DNA of 64,000 bases from Albidovulum sediminis (GTDB lineage: Bacteria > Pseudomonadota > Alphaproteobacteria > Rhodobacterales > Rhodobacteraceae). Shown one piece after another: positions 53,694 to 63,067 of this stretch (the first letter of the stretch is position 1; every line of letters begins with the position of its first letter). The notes below the pieces were generated by a model, which worked only from the letters and a program-made list of their open reading frames with translations, was not told the origin of the DNA and did not search any database. The position numbers and the translations under genes were made by a program. Location of the stretch: the NCBI RefSeq assembly GCF_025380365.1, contig NZ_JAOCQF010000001.1:1724245-1788244 (forward strand), in the 5' to 3' direction.

Positions 53694-55067
53694 ATGCTTG
53701 ACCGCGACAACGAACTGAACGCCTGGGACCGCGATCACTTCTTCCACCCGTCGACCCACATGGGCGCCCACGCCCGGGGCGAGACCCCGCGCCGGGTTAT
53801 CGCCGGGGGCGAGGGCTGCCACATCACCGACATGAGCGGCAAGCGCAGCCTTGACGCTTTCGCCGGGCTTTACTGCGTGAACGTGGGCTATGGCCGGACC
53901 GAGATCGCCGAGGCCATCGCCGAGCAGGCGCGTGAACTCGCCTATTACCACGCCTATGTCGGTCACGGCACCGAAGCCTCGATCACGCTCGCCCGCATGA
54001 TCATCGAACGCGCCCCCGAACACATGAGCCGGGTCTACTTCGGCCTGTCCGGGTCGGACGCGAATGAAACCAACATCAAGCTGATCTGGTATTACAACAA
54101 CATCCTTGGCCGGCCCGAGAAGAAGAAGATCATCTCGCGCTGGCGCGGCTATCACGGGTCGGGCGTGATGACCGGCTCTCTGACCGGGCTCTCGCTCTTC
54201 CACAACGCCTTCGACCTGCCGCGCGCGCCGATCCTGCACACCGAGGCGCCCTATTACTTCCGCCGCGAAGACCGCAGCATGAGCGAGGAGCAGTTCAGCG
54301 CCGATTGCGCGGCCAAGCTGGAGGAGATGATCCTTGCCGAAGGCCCCGACACCATCGCGGCCTTCATCGGCGAGCCGATCCTGGGCACCGGCGGCATCGT
54401 GCCGCCGCCCGCGGGCTATTGGGCGGCGATTCAGGCGGTTCTGAAGAAATACGATATCCTTCTGGTCGCGGATGAGGTCGTCACCGGCTTCGGGCGGCTG
54501 GGCACCATGTTCGGATCGGTCCACTACGGGATGGAGCCGGACCTTATCACCATCGCCAAGGGCCTGACCTCGGCCTACGCTCCGCTGTCGGGGTCGATCG
54601 TGTCGAACCGGATGTGGGAGGTGCTGGTGCAGGGTTCGGATCAGCTTGGCCCCATCGGCCACGGCTGGACCTATTCGGCCCATCCTGTCTGCGCCGCGGC
54701 CGGGGTGGCGAACCTCAGGCTGATCGACTCGTTGGGACTGGTGAAGAACGCCGGGGAAACCGGGGCCTACTTCCGCAAGGCGCTGACCGATGCGCTTGCC
54801 GGTCACCGCAACGTCGGCGAGGTGCGTGGCGACGGGCTGATGGCGGCGGTGGAATTCGTCGAGGACAAGGACGACCGCCGCTTCTTCGATCCTGCGCGCA
54901 AGGTCGGCCCGGCGATCTCGGCGGCCCTGCTGGAGGAAGGCGTCATCGGCCGCGCCATGCCGCAGGGCGATATCCTGGGCTTCGCCCCGCCGCTCTGCCT
55001 GATGCGGGAGGAGGCCGATCAGGTGGTCGCCGCCGCAACCCGCGCGGTGCGCAGGGTGCTTGGCTGA
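53694..55067 (+). CDS. doeD: Diaminobutyrate aminotransferase (DoeD/Atf), class III
   Basis: The 457-residue class III aminotransferase moves the amino group of 2,4-diaminobutyrate to form aspartate semialdehyde. PLP Lys is about K289 (ITIAKGLTSAYAPLSG), and the aspartate of LLVADEVVTGFGR is present. It lies after doeC and completes the path from ectoine to aspartate. Taurine or beta-alanine transaminase activity is an alternative on family grounds. Confidence 0.9.
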   Translation: MLDRDNELNAWDRDHFFHPSTHMGAHARGETPRRVIAGGEGCHITDMSGKRSLDAFAGLYCVNVGYGRTEIAEAIAEQARELAYYHAYVGHGTEASITLARMIIERAPEHMSRVYFGLSGSDANETNIKLIWYYNNILGRPEKKKIISRWRGYHGSGVMTGSLTGLSLFHNAFDLPRAPILHTEAPYYFRREDRSMSEEQFSADCAAKLEEMILAEGPDTIAAFIGEPILGTGGIVPPPAGYWAAIQAVLKKYDILLVADEVVTGFGRLGTMFGSVHYGMEPDLITIAKGLTSAYAPLSGSIVSNRMWEVLVQGSDQLGPIGHGWTYSAHPVCAAAGVANLRLIDSLGLVKNAGETGAYFRKALTDALAGHRNVGEVRGDGLMAAVEFVEDKDDRRFFDPARKVGPAISAALLEEGVIGRAMPQGDILGFAPPLCLMREEADQVVAAATRAVRRVLG

Positions 55068-55237
55068 AAGGTGGCGATCTGCCATCGCGCCGATTGAAAG
55101 GCCCCTTCGGGGTCGGCGTTCCGGGCGGTTACACCTGCGGCAGGGGGGGACGGCCCCCCTGCCCGAACCGCCGAGCGCCGATCTTTTCCGCCCCTGCCGG
55201 CCGGCGCCCGAAAGGCGCCACCTGAAGCGACCTGAGC

Positions 55238-55468
55238 GTGCCGGCCCTCGATGCCCACATCGTCAATGTGCCCTTGCGTTTCAGATTGGGCGCGAATGCC
55301 GGCGTCGCGCGCGCCGTGCCGATGGCCCTGGTCGATCTTCAGACCGAACAGGGTATCGCCGACCGAAGCTGCACGTTTGACTGCACCGACGCCGCCACGA
55401 CCGCATCGCTTCCGCGGGAGGTGAACGTCGCTTGCGGCGGGGTCGCCTGCCGGAAATGGTCCCCGTAG
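55238..55468 (+). pseudogene. Fragment of a mandelate racemase/muconate lactonising enzyme family protein
   Basis: A 76-residue frame starts MPALDAHIVNVPLRFRLGA and continues GVARAVPMALVDLQTEQGIADRS. This matches the N-terminal capping-domain pattern of MR/MLE-family enzymes (NVP..LG...AP..LVDL.TE.G..GRS), but the reading frame breaks soon after and the catalytic barrel is absent. It looks like a truncated gene. The match is short, so confidence is moderate. Confidence 0.45.
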
Positions 55469-55807
55469 TCCCGCAGCGGGCGGAATATTCGCACCCGCGC
55501 GGCGGACCCGATCAGCGCCGGAAGGCCCGCCGCCGTTGGCACCGTCTTCATCCAGTGCCTGCCCGCCAATTCGAGCCTAGGGTGGGTGGCGTGCTTTCCG
55601 GGTAACTCAACCTTCTCCGGGCGACACGGGCGGACGCCGCTTTCATCGCGCGGCAGCAAGGTTCACGATGCCACGCGCCGGGCTTCCTGCCGGTCGCGGA
55701 GGGGCGGGCCTGGCGCAACCCGCCGGGGTGCGGCCGGGCCTTGCGCCCGCCCCCCGGGGGGCCGGGCTGCGGGTTCGGGTCGCGCGATGACCTGCCGCCG
55801 CGATGAT

Positions 55808-55844
55808 CCCTTCCGGCGGAAAGAGATGCTCTCCGCCGGAAGGG
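55808..55844 (-). terminator. Hairpin downstream of the NCS1 permease gene
   Basis: CCCTTCCGGCGGA and TCCGCCGGAAGGG form a 13-bp perfect stem with an 11-nt loop, ending 12 bp from the permease stop. It is the expected terminator of the minus-strand unit, although no T-run follows. Confidence 0.7.
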
Positions 55845-55856
55845 ACAGTGCCGTTC

Positions 55857-57245
55857 TCAGTACCCGCCCTTGCCGGCGGGCTTGTTCACCAGAAGCGTGA
55901 CCGCGGCGTAGACGACCCCTGCCACGACCGCCGTCGGCAGCGAGGCGGTGAGGATGTCATAGGGCGCGCGGCTGGCATAGGAGACGGGGTTGAGCAGGTA
56001 GAGGTAGGTGAAGAACCCCGCGACCATGGCCAGGATCGCCGCCGGGTTGAACCCGGCCCAGTAGTGATAGTCCGTGCCCGGCCCGCCGACGAAAACCGCC
56101 CGGATCGAGATGCGCTGGCGGCGCAGGATCAGGTAGTCGGTGATCTGGATCGCGCAGATCGGCGCGAAGAAGACGCCGATGAAGGCGAGGAACGTGCCGA
56201 AGTTCGAGAAGAAGAGGTCCGGCACGACGAGGCTGACGAAGGCGACGGGGACCAGCGCGAAGAGCATAAGCGTGCTCCACCGCGACTTGGCGAGCGCGGG
56301 CACCTGCCTCAGCCCCACGGCAGTGGCATAGACGCCCGCAAGCGTGGTCCCGAGGTTGGCCGCGATCACGAAGACAAGCGCGATCACCCCGTAGGTCGAC
56401 CCGCCCAGTGTGATGAGCCAGGCAGAGGGGTCCGACACCTGCAGCGCCAGGATCGCGGCAAGGCCGACGATGCTGAGCACCGGAACCGGCAGGCCCATGC
56501 CCAGCATCGCGGGCAAGGTGGCGGAATGGGCGTTCGGGGCCTTGCGGACCATGGCGCCGATATAGGGCCACCAGCTCAGCAGGCTGACGATCCCGATCTC
56601 GATCCCGGTAACGTAGTCCCAGCGCAGGCTTCCCGAGGCATAGGCGGGCGTGGCCGCAGCGATGGTGTCGGACTGGTTGGCCAGAAGCACCCAGACCATC
56701 CAGACGCCGATCCCGACGATGACGAAGAACAGGATCTGCGACACCCGCTCAAGCCCGGTGCCGCCGCGCATGAGGACAAGGTAGACCAGCGCACAGGCCA
56801 GCACGGTGACGATGCGCAGCACCCAGTCGACGCTGGCCGGGTCGATCACGCCGATGGCTTGCAGAAGCTGGCCCACCGACTTGCCGAAGAAGATCATCAG
56901 GAGGCAGTTCCAGCCGATGATCGAGGCGTATTGCAGGAAGACGGTGATGATCCAGCCGCGGTCGCCGAACTGCGGGCGGGCGGCGGCGATGCTGTCGATG
57001 CCGTAGCGGGTGGCGGTGGGCACGACGGCGAGCGTGACCATCAGCATCCCGATCATGGAGCCCGCCGTCATCGCGGCGATGCCCATCTTGAGGTTCAGGT
57101 AATACCCCACATACTCCCCGATGATGTAGCACCAGGTTGCGGCGGCGGTGACGAGGAGCACGGCGAAAAGCTGCCACTGGTTCCAGTCGCGCTCTGTGTG
57201 GGTCAGCGGCCAGCCGCTTTCGTCAGAGGTGTCGGGCGTGCTCAT
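55857..57245 (-). CDS. NCS1-family nucleobase/hydantoin-type permease
   Basis: The 462-residue membrane protein has about twelve helices and the NCS1 N-terminal region (HTERDWNQWQLFAVLLVTAAA; IIGEYVGYYLN). The first helix-loop motif and the SWWPYIGAMVRKAPNAHSAT segment support the family. Members take up cytosine, uracil, purines, allantoin, thiamine or hydantoins with Na+ or H+. The ATG at 57245 overlaps the stop of the small membrane protein. The GcvT-type oxidoreductase and aldehyde dehydrogenase genes lie upstream on the same strand. Confidence 0.85.
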   Translation of the reverse strand: MSTPDTSDESGWPLTHTERDWNQWQLFAVLLVTAAATWCYIIGEYVGYYLNLKMGIAAMTAGSMIGMLMVTLAVVPTATRYGIDSIAAARPQFGDRGWIITVFLQYASIIGWNCLLMIFFGKSVGQLLQAIGVIDPASVDWVLRIVTVLACALVYLVLMRGGTGLERVSQILFFVIVGIGVWMVWVLLANQSDTIAAATPAYASGSLRWDYVTGIEIGIVSLLSWWPYIGAMVRKAPNAHSATLPAMLGMGLPVPVLSIVGLAAILALQVSDPSAWLITLGGSTYGVIALVFVIAANLGTTLAGVYATAVGLRQVPALAKSRWSTLMLFALVPVAFVSLVVPDLFFSNFGTFLAFIGVFFAPICAIQITDYLILRRQRISIRAVFVGGPGTDYHYWAGFNPAAILAMVAGFFTYLYLLNPVSYASRAPYDILTASLPTAVVAGVVYAAVTLLVNKPAGKGGY

Positions 57246-57400
57246 GACCACCCCCAGAGCAGAAGGAGCGCGGGGCCAACGACGCCAAGAACCATCAGCC
57301 AGACCCAGTCGATGCCGCCGAAGCCTGCCCCCTGGTTTTCGGGTTTCTCCAGAACGGCAAGCCGCCGTTCAAGCTCCGGATGGAGCGTCTCTCGTGCCAT
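57242..57400 (-). CDS. 52-residue single-helix membrane protein upstream of the permease (hypothetical)
   Basis: The product has a charged N-terminal half (MARETLHPELERRLAVLEKP, with ENQGAGFGGID) and one C-terminal helix (WVWLMVLGVVGPALLLLWGW). Its ATG follows a GGAGG-type site and its stop overlaps the permease ATG (ATGA), so it is translationally coupled. I do not recognise a named family. Its position and topology suggest a small accessory subunit of the permease. A leader peptide is less likely given the helix. Confidence 0.65.
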   Translation of the reverse strand: MARETLHPELERRLAVLEKPENQGAGFGGIDWVWLMVLGVVGPALLLLWGWS

Positions 57401-57472
57401 GTCATTCCCTCCTGTCCTGGTTGCGTGTTGTTGCGCCCGGATCGCGTGCACCCCGGGCGCGGGTGCATCCTG

Positions 57473-59929
57473 TCATCCCTTGATCCGCACCCCCTCCGGG
57501 TCGTACCAGGGGCGAAACTGCACGGCGACGGGGTGGCGTTGCCAGGCGATCTCCACCTCCCACCGGCCCGAGGCGAGCCAGGCGCCGCTGACGCCCTCCG
57601 GGTGGGCGACGTAGCCCATCCCGAGCGAGGCGCCGACCCGGTGGCCATAGGCGCCCGAGGTGACGGAGCCGACGATCTGCCCGTCCCGCAGGATCGGTTC
57701 GTTGTGGTAGAGATGCGGCGGGATGCCTTCGCCGGTCAGGCGAAGCTGCACCAAGCGGCGCGTCAGCGGGCCTTCCGCCTTCTGCCGCAGCAGTGCCTCG
57801 CGCCCGATGAAGCCGCCGGGCTTGTCCATCGCCACCGCAAAGCCGACACCGGCCTGAAGGGGCGTGTCCTCCTCGCCCATGTCATGGCCCCAGTGGCGGT
57901 AGCCCTTTTCCATCCGCATCGCGTTGATCGCGAAGAAGCCGCCCATCCGCAGCCCGAACGGGCCACCTGCCTCCGCCAGCCGGTCAAAGACATGGGTCGC
58001 GAATTCGGCGGGCATGAACAGCTCATAGCCCTGTTCGCCGACGAAGGTCAGGCGGCTGGCGCGGACGCGGGCGAAGCCAAGGTCGATCTCCCGGCTGGTG
58101 GCAAAGGGGAAGGCTGCGTCGGACAGGTCCGCGGGCGTGAGCGTGGACAGGAGCGCCCGCGCCTTCGGCCCCATCAGGGCGAGCATCGGCAGGCCCGAGG
58201 TCACGTCATGGGCAAAGCAATGCGCCCCTTCGGGGATGTGGCGCATCAGCCAGGCGAGGTCGCGGCGCTGCGAGACGGCGATGGTGACGACAAGAAAGGC
58301 GGTCTCGGACAGGCGCGTCACGGTGACGTCGGCCTCGATCCCGCCAAGCTCGTTCAGCCACTGCGTGTAGACCACGCGGCCCACCGGAACGTCGATCTGG
58401 TTGGCCGAGACGCGGTTGAGGACCGCCAGCGCATCGCGCCCCTCGACGCGGTACTTCACGAAACAGCTCTGGTCGAACAGCGTGACGTTCTCCGCGGTGT
58501 TGCGGCATTCCTCGCCGCAGGCGTCGAACCAGCTTTGCCGGCCGTAGGAATAGCCGATCTCCGGCGTCGTGCCGGGGGCGCCGAAGAAGCCGGGGCGTTC
58601 CCAGCCCGCGGCCTCGGTCATGGAGGCACCCAGCGCCTTCAGCCGGTCGTGGAACGGGCTGAGGCGGATGTCGCGGGCGGTGGCGAACTGGCGATAGGGC
58701 CAGTGCATGTCGAAGAGAAGGCCGAGCGTTTCGGTCGTGCGCTCCTCCAGATAGGCGCGGTTGCCCTGAAAGGACTGCATCCGCCGCACGTCCACATCCA
58801 TCAGCTCGACCGGCGGGCGGCGGTCGCGGATCCAGTCCGCCAGCGCCTTGCCCACCCCGCCCGAAGACAGGATGCCGATGGAGTTGAAGCCGGTGGCGCA
58901 GAAAAGCCCCGGCACCTCGGGCGTTTCGCCCAGAAGGTAGCGGTCGTCGGGGGTGAAGCTTTCCGGGCCGTTGAAGAAAAGCTGGATGCCGGTGCGCTCA
59001 AGCACCGGCACGCGGCGTGTCGCCGCCTCGAGCAGCGGGGCGATGTGGTCGACATCCTCGGGCAGTGTCCCGAAGGCGAAATCCTCGGGGATGCCCTGCT
59101 GGCCCCACGGCTTCGCGTTCGGCTCGAAGAAGCCGACCAGGAGCTTGCCCGCGTCTTCCTTGTAATAGGTCCATTCGTCGCCGAGAAACAGCACCGGCAG
59201 ATCGCGGGGCAGGCCCTCGACAGGTTCGGTGACGATGTAGAAATGTTCGGCGGCATGGAGCGGCAGGGTCACGCCGATCGCTGCGGCCAGGTCGCGCGAC
59301 CACATGCCGCCGCAGATGACGACCGTGCTGGCGCGGATCGGCCCCTTGTCCGTCATCACCCCGGCGGCCTTGCCGTTTTCCACCAGGATGCGCGTGACCG
59401 CCGTATGCTCCAGGATCCGCGCGCCGCGCATCCGCGCGCCCTTGGCGTAGGCCTGCGTCACGTCGGCGGGGTTGACCTGCCCGTCCTGCGGGAACCAGAA
59501 GCCGCCGACGATCCCCTCGGTGCTGATCGGCGCCCAGCGTTCCTTGATCTCGCCGGGCGTGACCGGCTCGACCGGGAGGCCGAAGGTCCGGCCCATCGAG
59601 GCGCCGCGCGCCAGTTCCTCGTAGCGCGCGGGCGTGTTGGCGACACGCAGCGAACCGCGCCGCTTGAACCCGGTTGCCTGCCCGGTCTCCTCCTCCAGCG
59701 TGCCGAAAAGTTCGCCCGTATACTGCGCAAGCTCGGTCATGCGGCGGGTGGCGCGCAACTGCGTCACGAGCCCTGCCGCGTGCCAGGTCGTGCCGGAGGT
59801 CAGTTGCTGGCGCTCGCAGAGCACCACGTCGGTGATGCCGATCTTCGTCAGGTGATAGGCGACCGAACAACCGGCGACGCCGCCGCCGATGATGACGACC
59901 TCGGCACGATCGGGGAAATCTGCGGCCAT
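57473..59929 (-). CDS. FAD-dependent oxidoreductase with GcvT domain (dimethylglycine/sarcosine dehydrogenase-like)
   Basis: The 818-residue enzyme has an N-terminal FAD-binding oxidoreductase domain ([18 protein letters not shown]) and a C-terminal aminomethyltransferase/GcvT-like region (from about residue 450) that binds folate in related enzymes. Such proteins demethylate dimethylglycine, sarcosine or related N-methyl compounds, transferring one-carbon units to tetrahydrofolate. The neighbouring permease and aldehyde dehydrogenase suggest a degradation pathway, but the substrate is not determined. Confidence 0.85.
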   Translation of the reverse strand: MAADFPDRAEVVIIGGGVAGCSVAYHLTKIGITDVVLCERQQLTSGTTWHAAGLVTQLRATRRMTELAQYTGELFGTLEEETGQATGFKRRGSLRVANTPARYEELARGASMGRTFGLPVEPVTPGEIKERWAPISTEGIVGGFWFPQDGQVNPADVTQAYAKGARMRGARILEHTAVTRILVENGKAAGVMTDKGPIRASTVVICGGMWSRDLAAAIGVTLPLHAAEHFYIVTEPVEGLPRDLPVLFLGDEWTYYKEDAGKLLVGFFEPNAKPWGQQGIPEDFAFGTLPEDVDHIAPLLEAATRRVPVLERTGIQLFFNGPESFTPDDRYLLGETPEVPGLFCATGFNSIGILSSGGVGKALADWIRDRRPPVELMDVDVRRMQSFQGNRAYLEERTTETLGLLFDMHWPYRQFATARDIRLSPFHDRLKALGASMTEAAGWERPGFFGAPGTTPEIGYSYGRQSWFDACGEECRNTAENVTLFDQSCFVKYRVEGRDALAVLNRVSANQIDVPVGRVVYTQWLNELGGIEADVTVTRLSETAFLVVTIAVSQRRDLAWLMRHIPEGAHCFAHDVTSGLPMLALMGPKARALLSTLTPADLSDAAFPFATSREIDLGFARVRASRLTFVGEQGYELFMPAEFATHVFDRLAEAGGPFGLRMGGFFAINAMRMEKGYRHWGHDMGEEDTPLQAGVGFAVAMDKPGGFIGREALLRQKAEGPLTRRLVQLRLTGEGIPPHLYHNEPILRDGQIVGSVTSGAYGHRVGASLGMGYVAHPEGVSGAWLASGRWEVEIAWQRHPVAVQFRPWYDPEGVRIKG

Positions 59930-59944
59930 CGCTGCCCCCTGCCC

Positions 59945-61456
59945 TCAGCGCGTGCCCGGATAGCTTTCCGCGCGCGGATAGGGGAACCACCAGAAGTCCT
60001 GCGTGCTGGCGCCGGGGTCGATCATCACGAACTTGGTGTTCTGGAACTGGTTCAGCCCCTCGGGGCCAAGCTGGCGGCCGTTGCCCGAAAGCTTGCGCCC
60101 GCCGAAGGGCAGCGCGTCGTTGTCCAGGAGCGGCGCGTTGATCCAGAGGATGCCCGACTGGATCTCGCGCACGGCGCGGAAGGTCTCGTCGGTGTCGCGG
60201 GTGTAGAGGTTGGCGCCAAGGCCGTAGTCGGAGCGGTTGGCCAGTTCGATCGCCTCGTCGAAGCTTTGCACCCGGCAGATCGGGGCGACCGGGCCGAAGG
60301 ATTCGTTGCGCAGGATGTCCATGTCCGGCGTGACCTCTGTCAGCACCGCCGGTTCGACGAACCAGCCGGAGTTCAGGTCTGCGGGGCGTCCGCCGCCGGT
60401 CGCGACCTTTGCGCCCTGGCGGCGGGCATCCGACATCATCGCCTCGAACCGCTCGCGCTGGCGCCGCGTGGCCATCGGCCCCATGTCGACCTCGTGCAGG
60501 CCGTTGCCGATACGCAGTTTCCGCGCCTCCTCCACCAGCAGGCGGACGAAATCGTCGTGGATCGCGTCGTGGACGTAGAAGCGTTCCGCCGAGGTGCAGA
60601 CCTGCCCGCAGTTCAGATAGGCCGCAAAGGCCGCGCCGCGCGCCGCGATGTCGAGCGGGGCCGAGGGCATGACGATGAAGGGGTCGTTGCCCGAGGCCTC
60701 GATCAGGCAGGGCTTGAATGTTTCGGCACAGGTGCGCGCGACGGCCTGCCCCACCGCGACCGAGCCGGTGTAGGCCACGCCATGCGTCTTGCGGCTGGCG
60801 ATCAGGCGCTGGGCCACGCGCGGGCCGCCGGTCAGGCATTGCATCAGCCCGTCGGGCAGACCCCGGAACACCTCCATGAACTTCAGCGTGGTGATGCTGG
60901 TCTGTTCATGCGGCTTGACGATGACCGCGTTGCCGGCGGCCAGCGCGGCGGCGGCTTCCCAGCACAAGAGGACGAGCGGGTAGTTGAACGGCAGGATGAT
61001 GACGACGGTCCCGAGCGGTTCCTTGACGGCAAAGTGGAACTGCCCCGGAACGGTCGTGCCGGCGATGCGGCCGGCCTCGTGCCGGGCAATCTCGGCGTAG
61101 TAGTCCATCGCGGTGGCGCACCACGACACCTCGTCGAGCGCTTCCTTGAAGGGCTTGCCCTCCTCGCGCGTCAGATACTCGGCATAAAGCGCCTTGTCGC
61201 GGCGCATTACCGCCGCGATCTCGTGCATCACCACGGCGCGCGAGCGCATGTCGATGGCGTTCCAGGCCCTGCCCGCGCCCAGCGCCACGTCCATCGCCTC
61301 GTCCACCTCGGCGTCGGTGGCGTCGGCGATCTGGCCGATACGGTCCTCGGTCGCGGGTTCGACCACGTCGAGATGGTCGGAGGCTTCGCTGCGGCGGTAG
61401 GCGCCGCCCACGAAAAGCTTGCCTGACAGGGCGGCGAAGGTTTCAATGGCGTTCAT
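59945..61456 (-). CDS. Aldehyde dehydrogenase
   Basis: The 503-residue NAD(P)-dependent enzyme has a catalytic Cys at about 287 (NCGQVCTSAERF) and Glu at about 253 (LIEASGNDPF). It resembles betaine-aldehyde and gamma-aminobutyraldehyde dehydrogenases. The ATG at 61456 was chosen; the frame upstream runs into an Arg/Gln-rich extension over the promoter. It starts the transcript with the oxidoreductase and is divergent from the XRE-cupin regulator gene. Confidence 0.86.
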   Translation of the reverse strand: MNAIETFAALSGKLFVGGAYRRSEASDHLDVVEPATEDRIGQIADATDAEVDEAMDVALGAGRAWNAIDMRSRAVVMHEIAAVMRRDKALYAEYLTREEGKPFKEALDEVSWCATAMDYYAEIARHEAGRIAGTTVPGQFHFAVKEPLGTVVIILPFNYPLVLLCWEAAAALAAGNAVIVKPHEQTSITTLKFMEVFRGLPDGLMQCLTGGPRVAQRLIASRKTHGVAYTGSVAVGQAVARTCAETFKPCLIEASGNDPFIVMPSAPLDIAARGAAFAAYLNCGQVCTSAERFYVHDAIHDDFVRLLVEEARKLRIGNGLHEVDMGPMATRRQRERFEAMMSDARRQGAKVATGGGRPADLNSGWFVEPAVLTEVTPDMDILRNESFGPVAPICRVQSFDEAIELANRSDYGLGANLYTRDTDETFRAVREIQSGILWINAPLLDNDALPFGGRKLSGNGRQLGPEGLNQFQNTKFVMIDPGASTQDFWWFPYPRAESYPGTR

Positions 61457-61469
61457 CGGCGGCGTCCCG

Positions 61470-61530
61470 TCTGTTTGAAATTTTATGAACTCTGTCACTA
61501 AAAATTTTACATTACAACAGATTTGTTGTC
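61470..61530. promoter_or_regulatory. AT-rich divergent promoter between the aldehyde dehydrogenase and XRE-cupin genes
   Basis: An AT-rich stretch with TTTGAAATTTTATGAA and CTAAAAATTTTACATT contains two similar AAATTTTA elements about 22 bp apart. The local AT content contrasts with the 65-70% GC surroundings. The XRE-cupin regulator probably binds here to control both directions. Confidence 0.5.
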
Positions 61531-61620
61531 TCTTGGGTGCAGGCTGCCGGGCGGTTGACGCGATCCGGGGTTGCATGCATATCGCAAGGCGGTCGGCGGA
61601 ATGGCGGAGAGCGGCGGGCG

Positions 61621-62232
61621 ATGAACGAGCAAGGGCAGGCTTCCAGGCGGACAAGGACCGTGTCGCGGTCCAGCAAGGAAGCGTCCGAGCTTGACATCGG
61701 CGCCCGGCTTCGCGCGGTGCGCGAGAGGGCGGGGCTGAGCCAGCGCGACCTGGCCAAGCGGGCCGGGGTGACCAATTCCACGATCTCTCTGATCGAGCAG
61801 GAGGCGCATGCCCCTTCGCTCGCCTCGCTGCACAGGATCCTGTCTGCGGTGCCGATTTCGATCGCGGATTTCTTCGCCCTGCCCTCGTCGCAGCAGAACG
61901 TGCTGTTCTATGACAGCGACGGCCTCGCTGTCCTGACGCGGGGCGAAGCGGACCTGCGGGTGCTGGCGGCGGAGCGCGGCGACAAGACGCTGCAGATGTT
62001 CATCGAACGCTACCAGCCCGGCGCGGGAACGGGGGACGATCCGATCTCGCACGACGGGGAGACGGCGGCGGTGATCCTGCGCGGCACGGTCGAGGTGACG
62101 GTGGGCGATGTCACCCGGGTGCTGCGGCGGGGCGGTGGTTTCCAGCTGATCGGGCGCCAACCCTACACGCTGCGCAATATCGGCAAGACCGTGGCCGTGG
62201 TCGCCTGCGCCTGCACGCCGCCGATGTTCTGA
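61621..62232 (+). CDS. XRE-family regulator with cupin domain
   Basis: The 203-residue protein has an N-terminal HTH (LRAVRERAGLSQRDLAKRAGVTNSTISLIEQ, about 30-60) and a C-terminal cupin domain (about 115-195) that could sense a small metabolite. PuuR and similar regulators of putrescine and amine catabolism share this design. It is divergent from the aldehyde dehydrogenase gene. The ATG at 61621 starts just after the AT-rich region; an in-frame ATG at 61537 is less likely. Confidence 0.88.
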   Translation: MNEQGQASRRTRTVSRSSKEASELDIGARLRAVRERAGLSQRDLAKRAGVTNSTISLIEQEAHAPSLASLHRILSAVPISIADFFALPSSQQNVLFYDSDGLAVLTRGEADLRVLAAERGDKTLQMFIERYQPGAGTGDDPISHDGETAAVILRGTVEVTVGDVTRVLRRGGGFQLIGRQPYTLRNIGKTVAVVACACTPPMF

Positions 62233-62295
62233 AACCCTGGGGCGGCCCTCGGCGCAGGGGTGGTGCGGGCGCCTCTGGCGCCGCGCCGGACGATC

Positions 62296-62910
62296 TCAGA
62301 TCAGTTTCGCGTCCCGTGCGCGGCGCAGCGCCTCTTCGGGCGTCGCCGCGAAGAGAACCGTGCAGAGGTCCCGGATCCGCGCCCGCGCCGCCGCCTCGGA
62401 GATGCCGAGCTCACGCGCAAGCCGGTCCGCGCCGCCGCCCGCGGCCAGCACCCCGAGCGCGGCAGTCAGCGGCGCGTCCAGCGCCTTCGGCGGCTCGGTC
62501 AGGGCGTGCAGGCGCAGCACGATCTCGCGCGCCTGGGCAATTTCCTCCTGCGTGGGCTCACGGTCCTGCCGGCAGATCGAACAGAGCGTCAGCGCGGTCC
62601 GCGGCCCGTGCGCGATCGAGGCGCCGTAGGTCAGACCGTGGCGCGCGGCATCGCGCAGGACGCCGAAGGGGTCGGGCAGGAAGGGCGAACTCCAGCGGAT
62701 GGTGCCACCGATGGTCAGCGCCCAGGTCGTCACCGGGTCACGCATCATGTAGCCGTTTTCCATGTAGGTATCGAGCCAGTCCTGCGGGAAGGTCTTGAAC
62801 ACCATGAGCGGCGAGGCGCCGCGCACCCGAAGTGCCAGGAAATAGCCCGCAGGTGCAAGTTCGCCCAGTTTGGCAACCTCGCTGTCGATGCTTTCGATCG
62901 TGTTCACCAT
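62296..62910 (-). CDS. LuxR-type autoinducer-binding domain protein
   Basis: The 204-residue protein begins with an autoinducer-binding-like domain (about 10-140) and ends with a shortened HTH (LARELGISEAAARARIRDLCTVL). The first helix of the usual LuxR HTH (TPRERE-type) is altered to LDAPLTAALGVL. No luxI homologue is visible in the window, so it could be a solo regulator. It is 157 bp from the downstream end of the PaaA/PaaC-like gene on the same strand. Confidence 0.75.
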   Translation of the reverse strand: MVNTIESIDSEVAKLGELAPAGYFLALRVRGASPLMVFKTFPQDWLDTYMENGYMMRDPVTTWALTIGGTIRWSSPFLPDPFGVLRDAARHGLTYGASIAHGPRTALTLCSICRQDREPTQEEIAQAREIVLRLHALTEPPKALDAPLTAALGVLAAGGGADRLARELGISEAAARARIRDLCTVLFAATPEEALRRARDAKLI

Positions 62911-63067
62911 CGCCTCCGCCCGCCAACCGCCCGCAAATCGCCCACCCCCGCGAGGGCGGCGCCGGGCAACCTGCCGCCACCGTGAAAGCTCTACCCCCGA
63001 AACCCGCGGCGGTCCATGTTTCCGATCCCGGATCTGCGCGGCCCTTGTCCGGGGTTGGCGGGCGCCG

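Larger units (their letters stand above)
55068..55856. other. 789-bp gene-poor region with decayed sequence
   Basis: No intact gene is supported. It contains a probable enolase-superfamily fragment (55238-55468) and a hairpin next to the following gene (55808-55844). On the minus strand at about 55400-55560 a short frame (VPTAAGLPALIGSAARVR) is open but has no recognisable family. The unstable composition suggests a decayed remnant. Confidence 0.6.

Noticed and set aside
57380-61426. Long open reading frame of about 1,350 codons on the plus strand
   Set aside because: It runs antisense to the GcvT-type oxidoreductase and aldehyde dehydrogenase genes, which have clear motifs. The high GC content leaves few stop codons in the opposite frame, and its translation has no recognisable domain.
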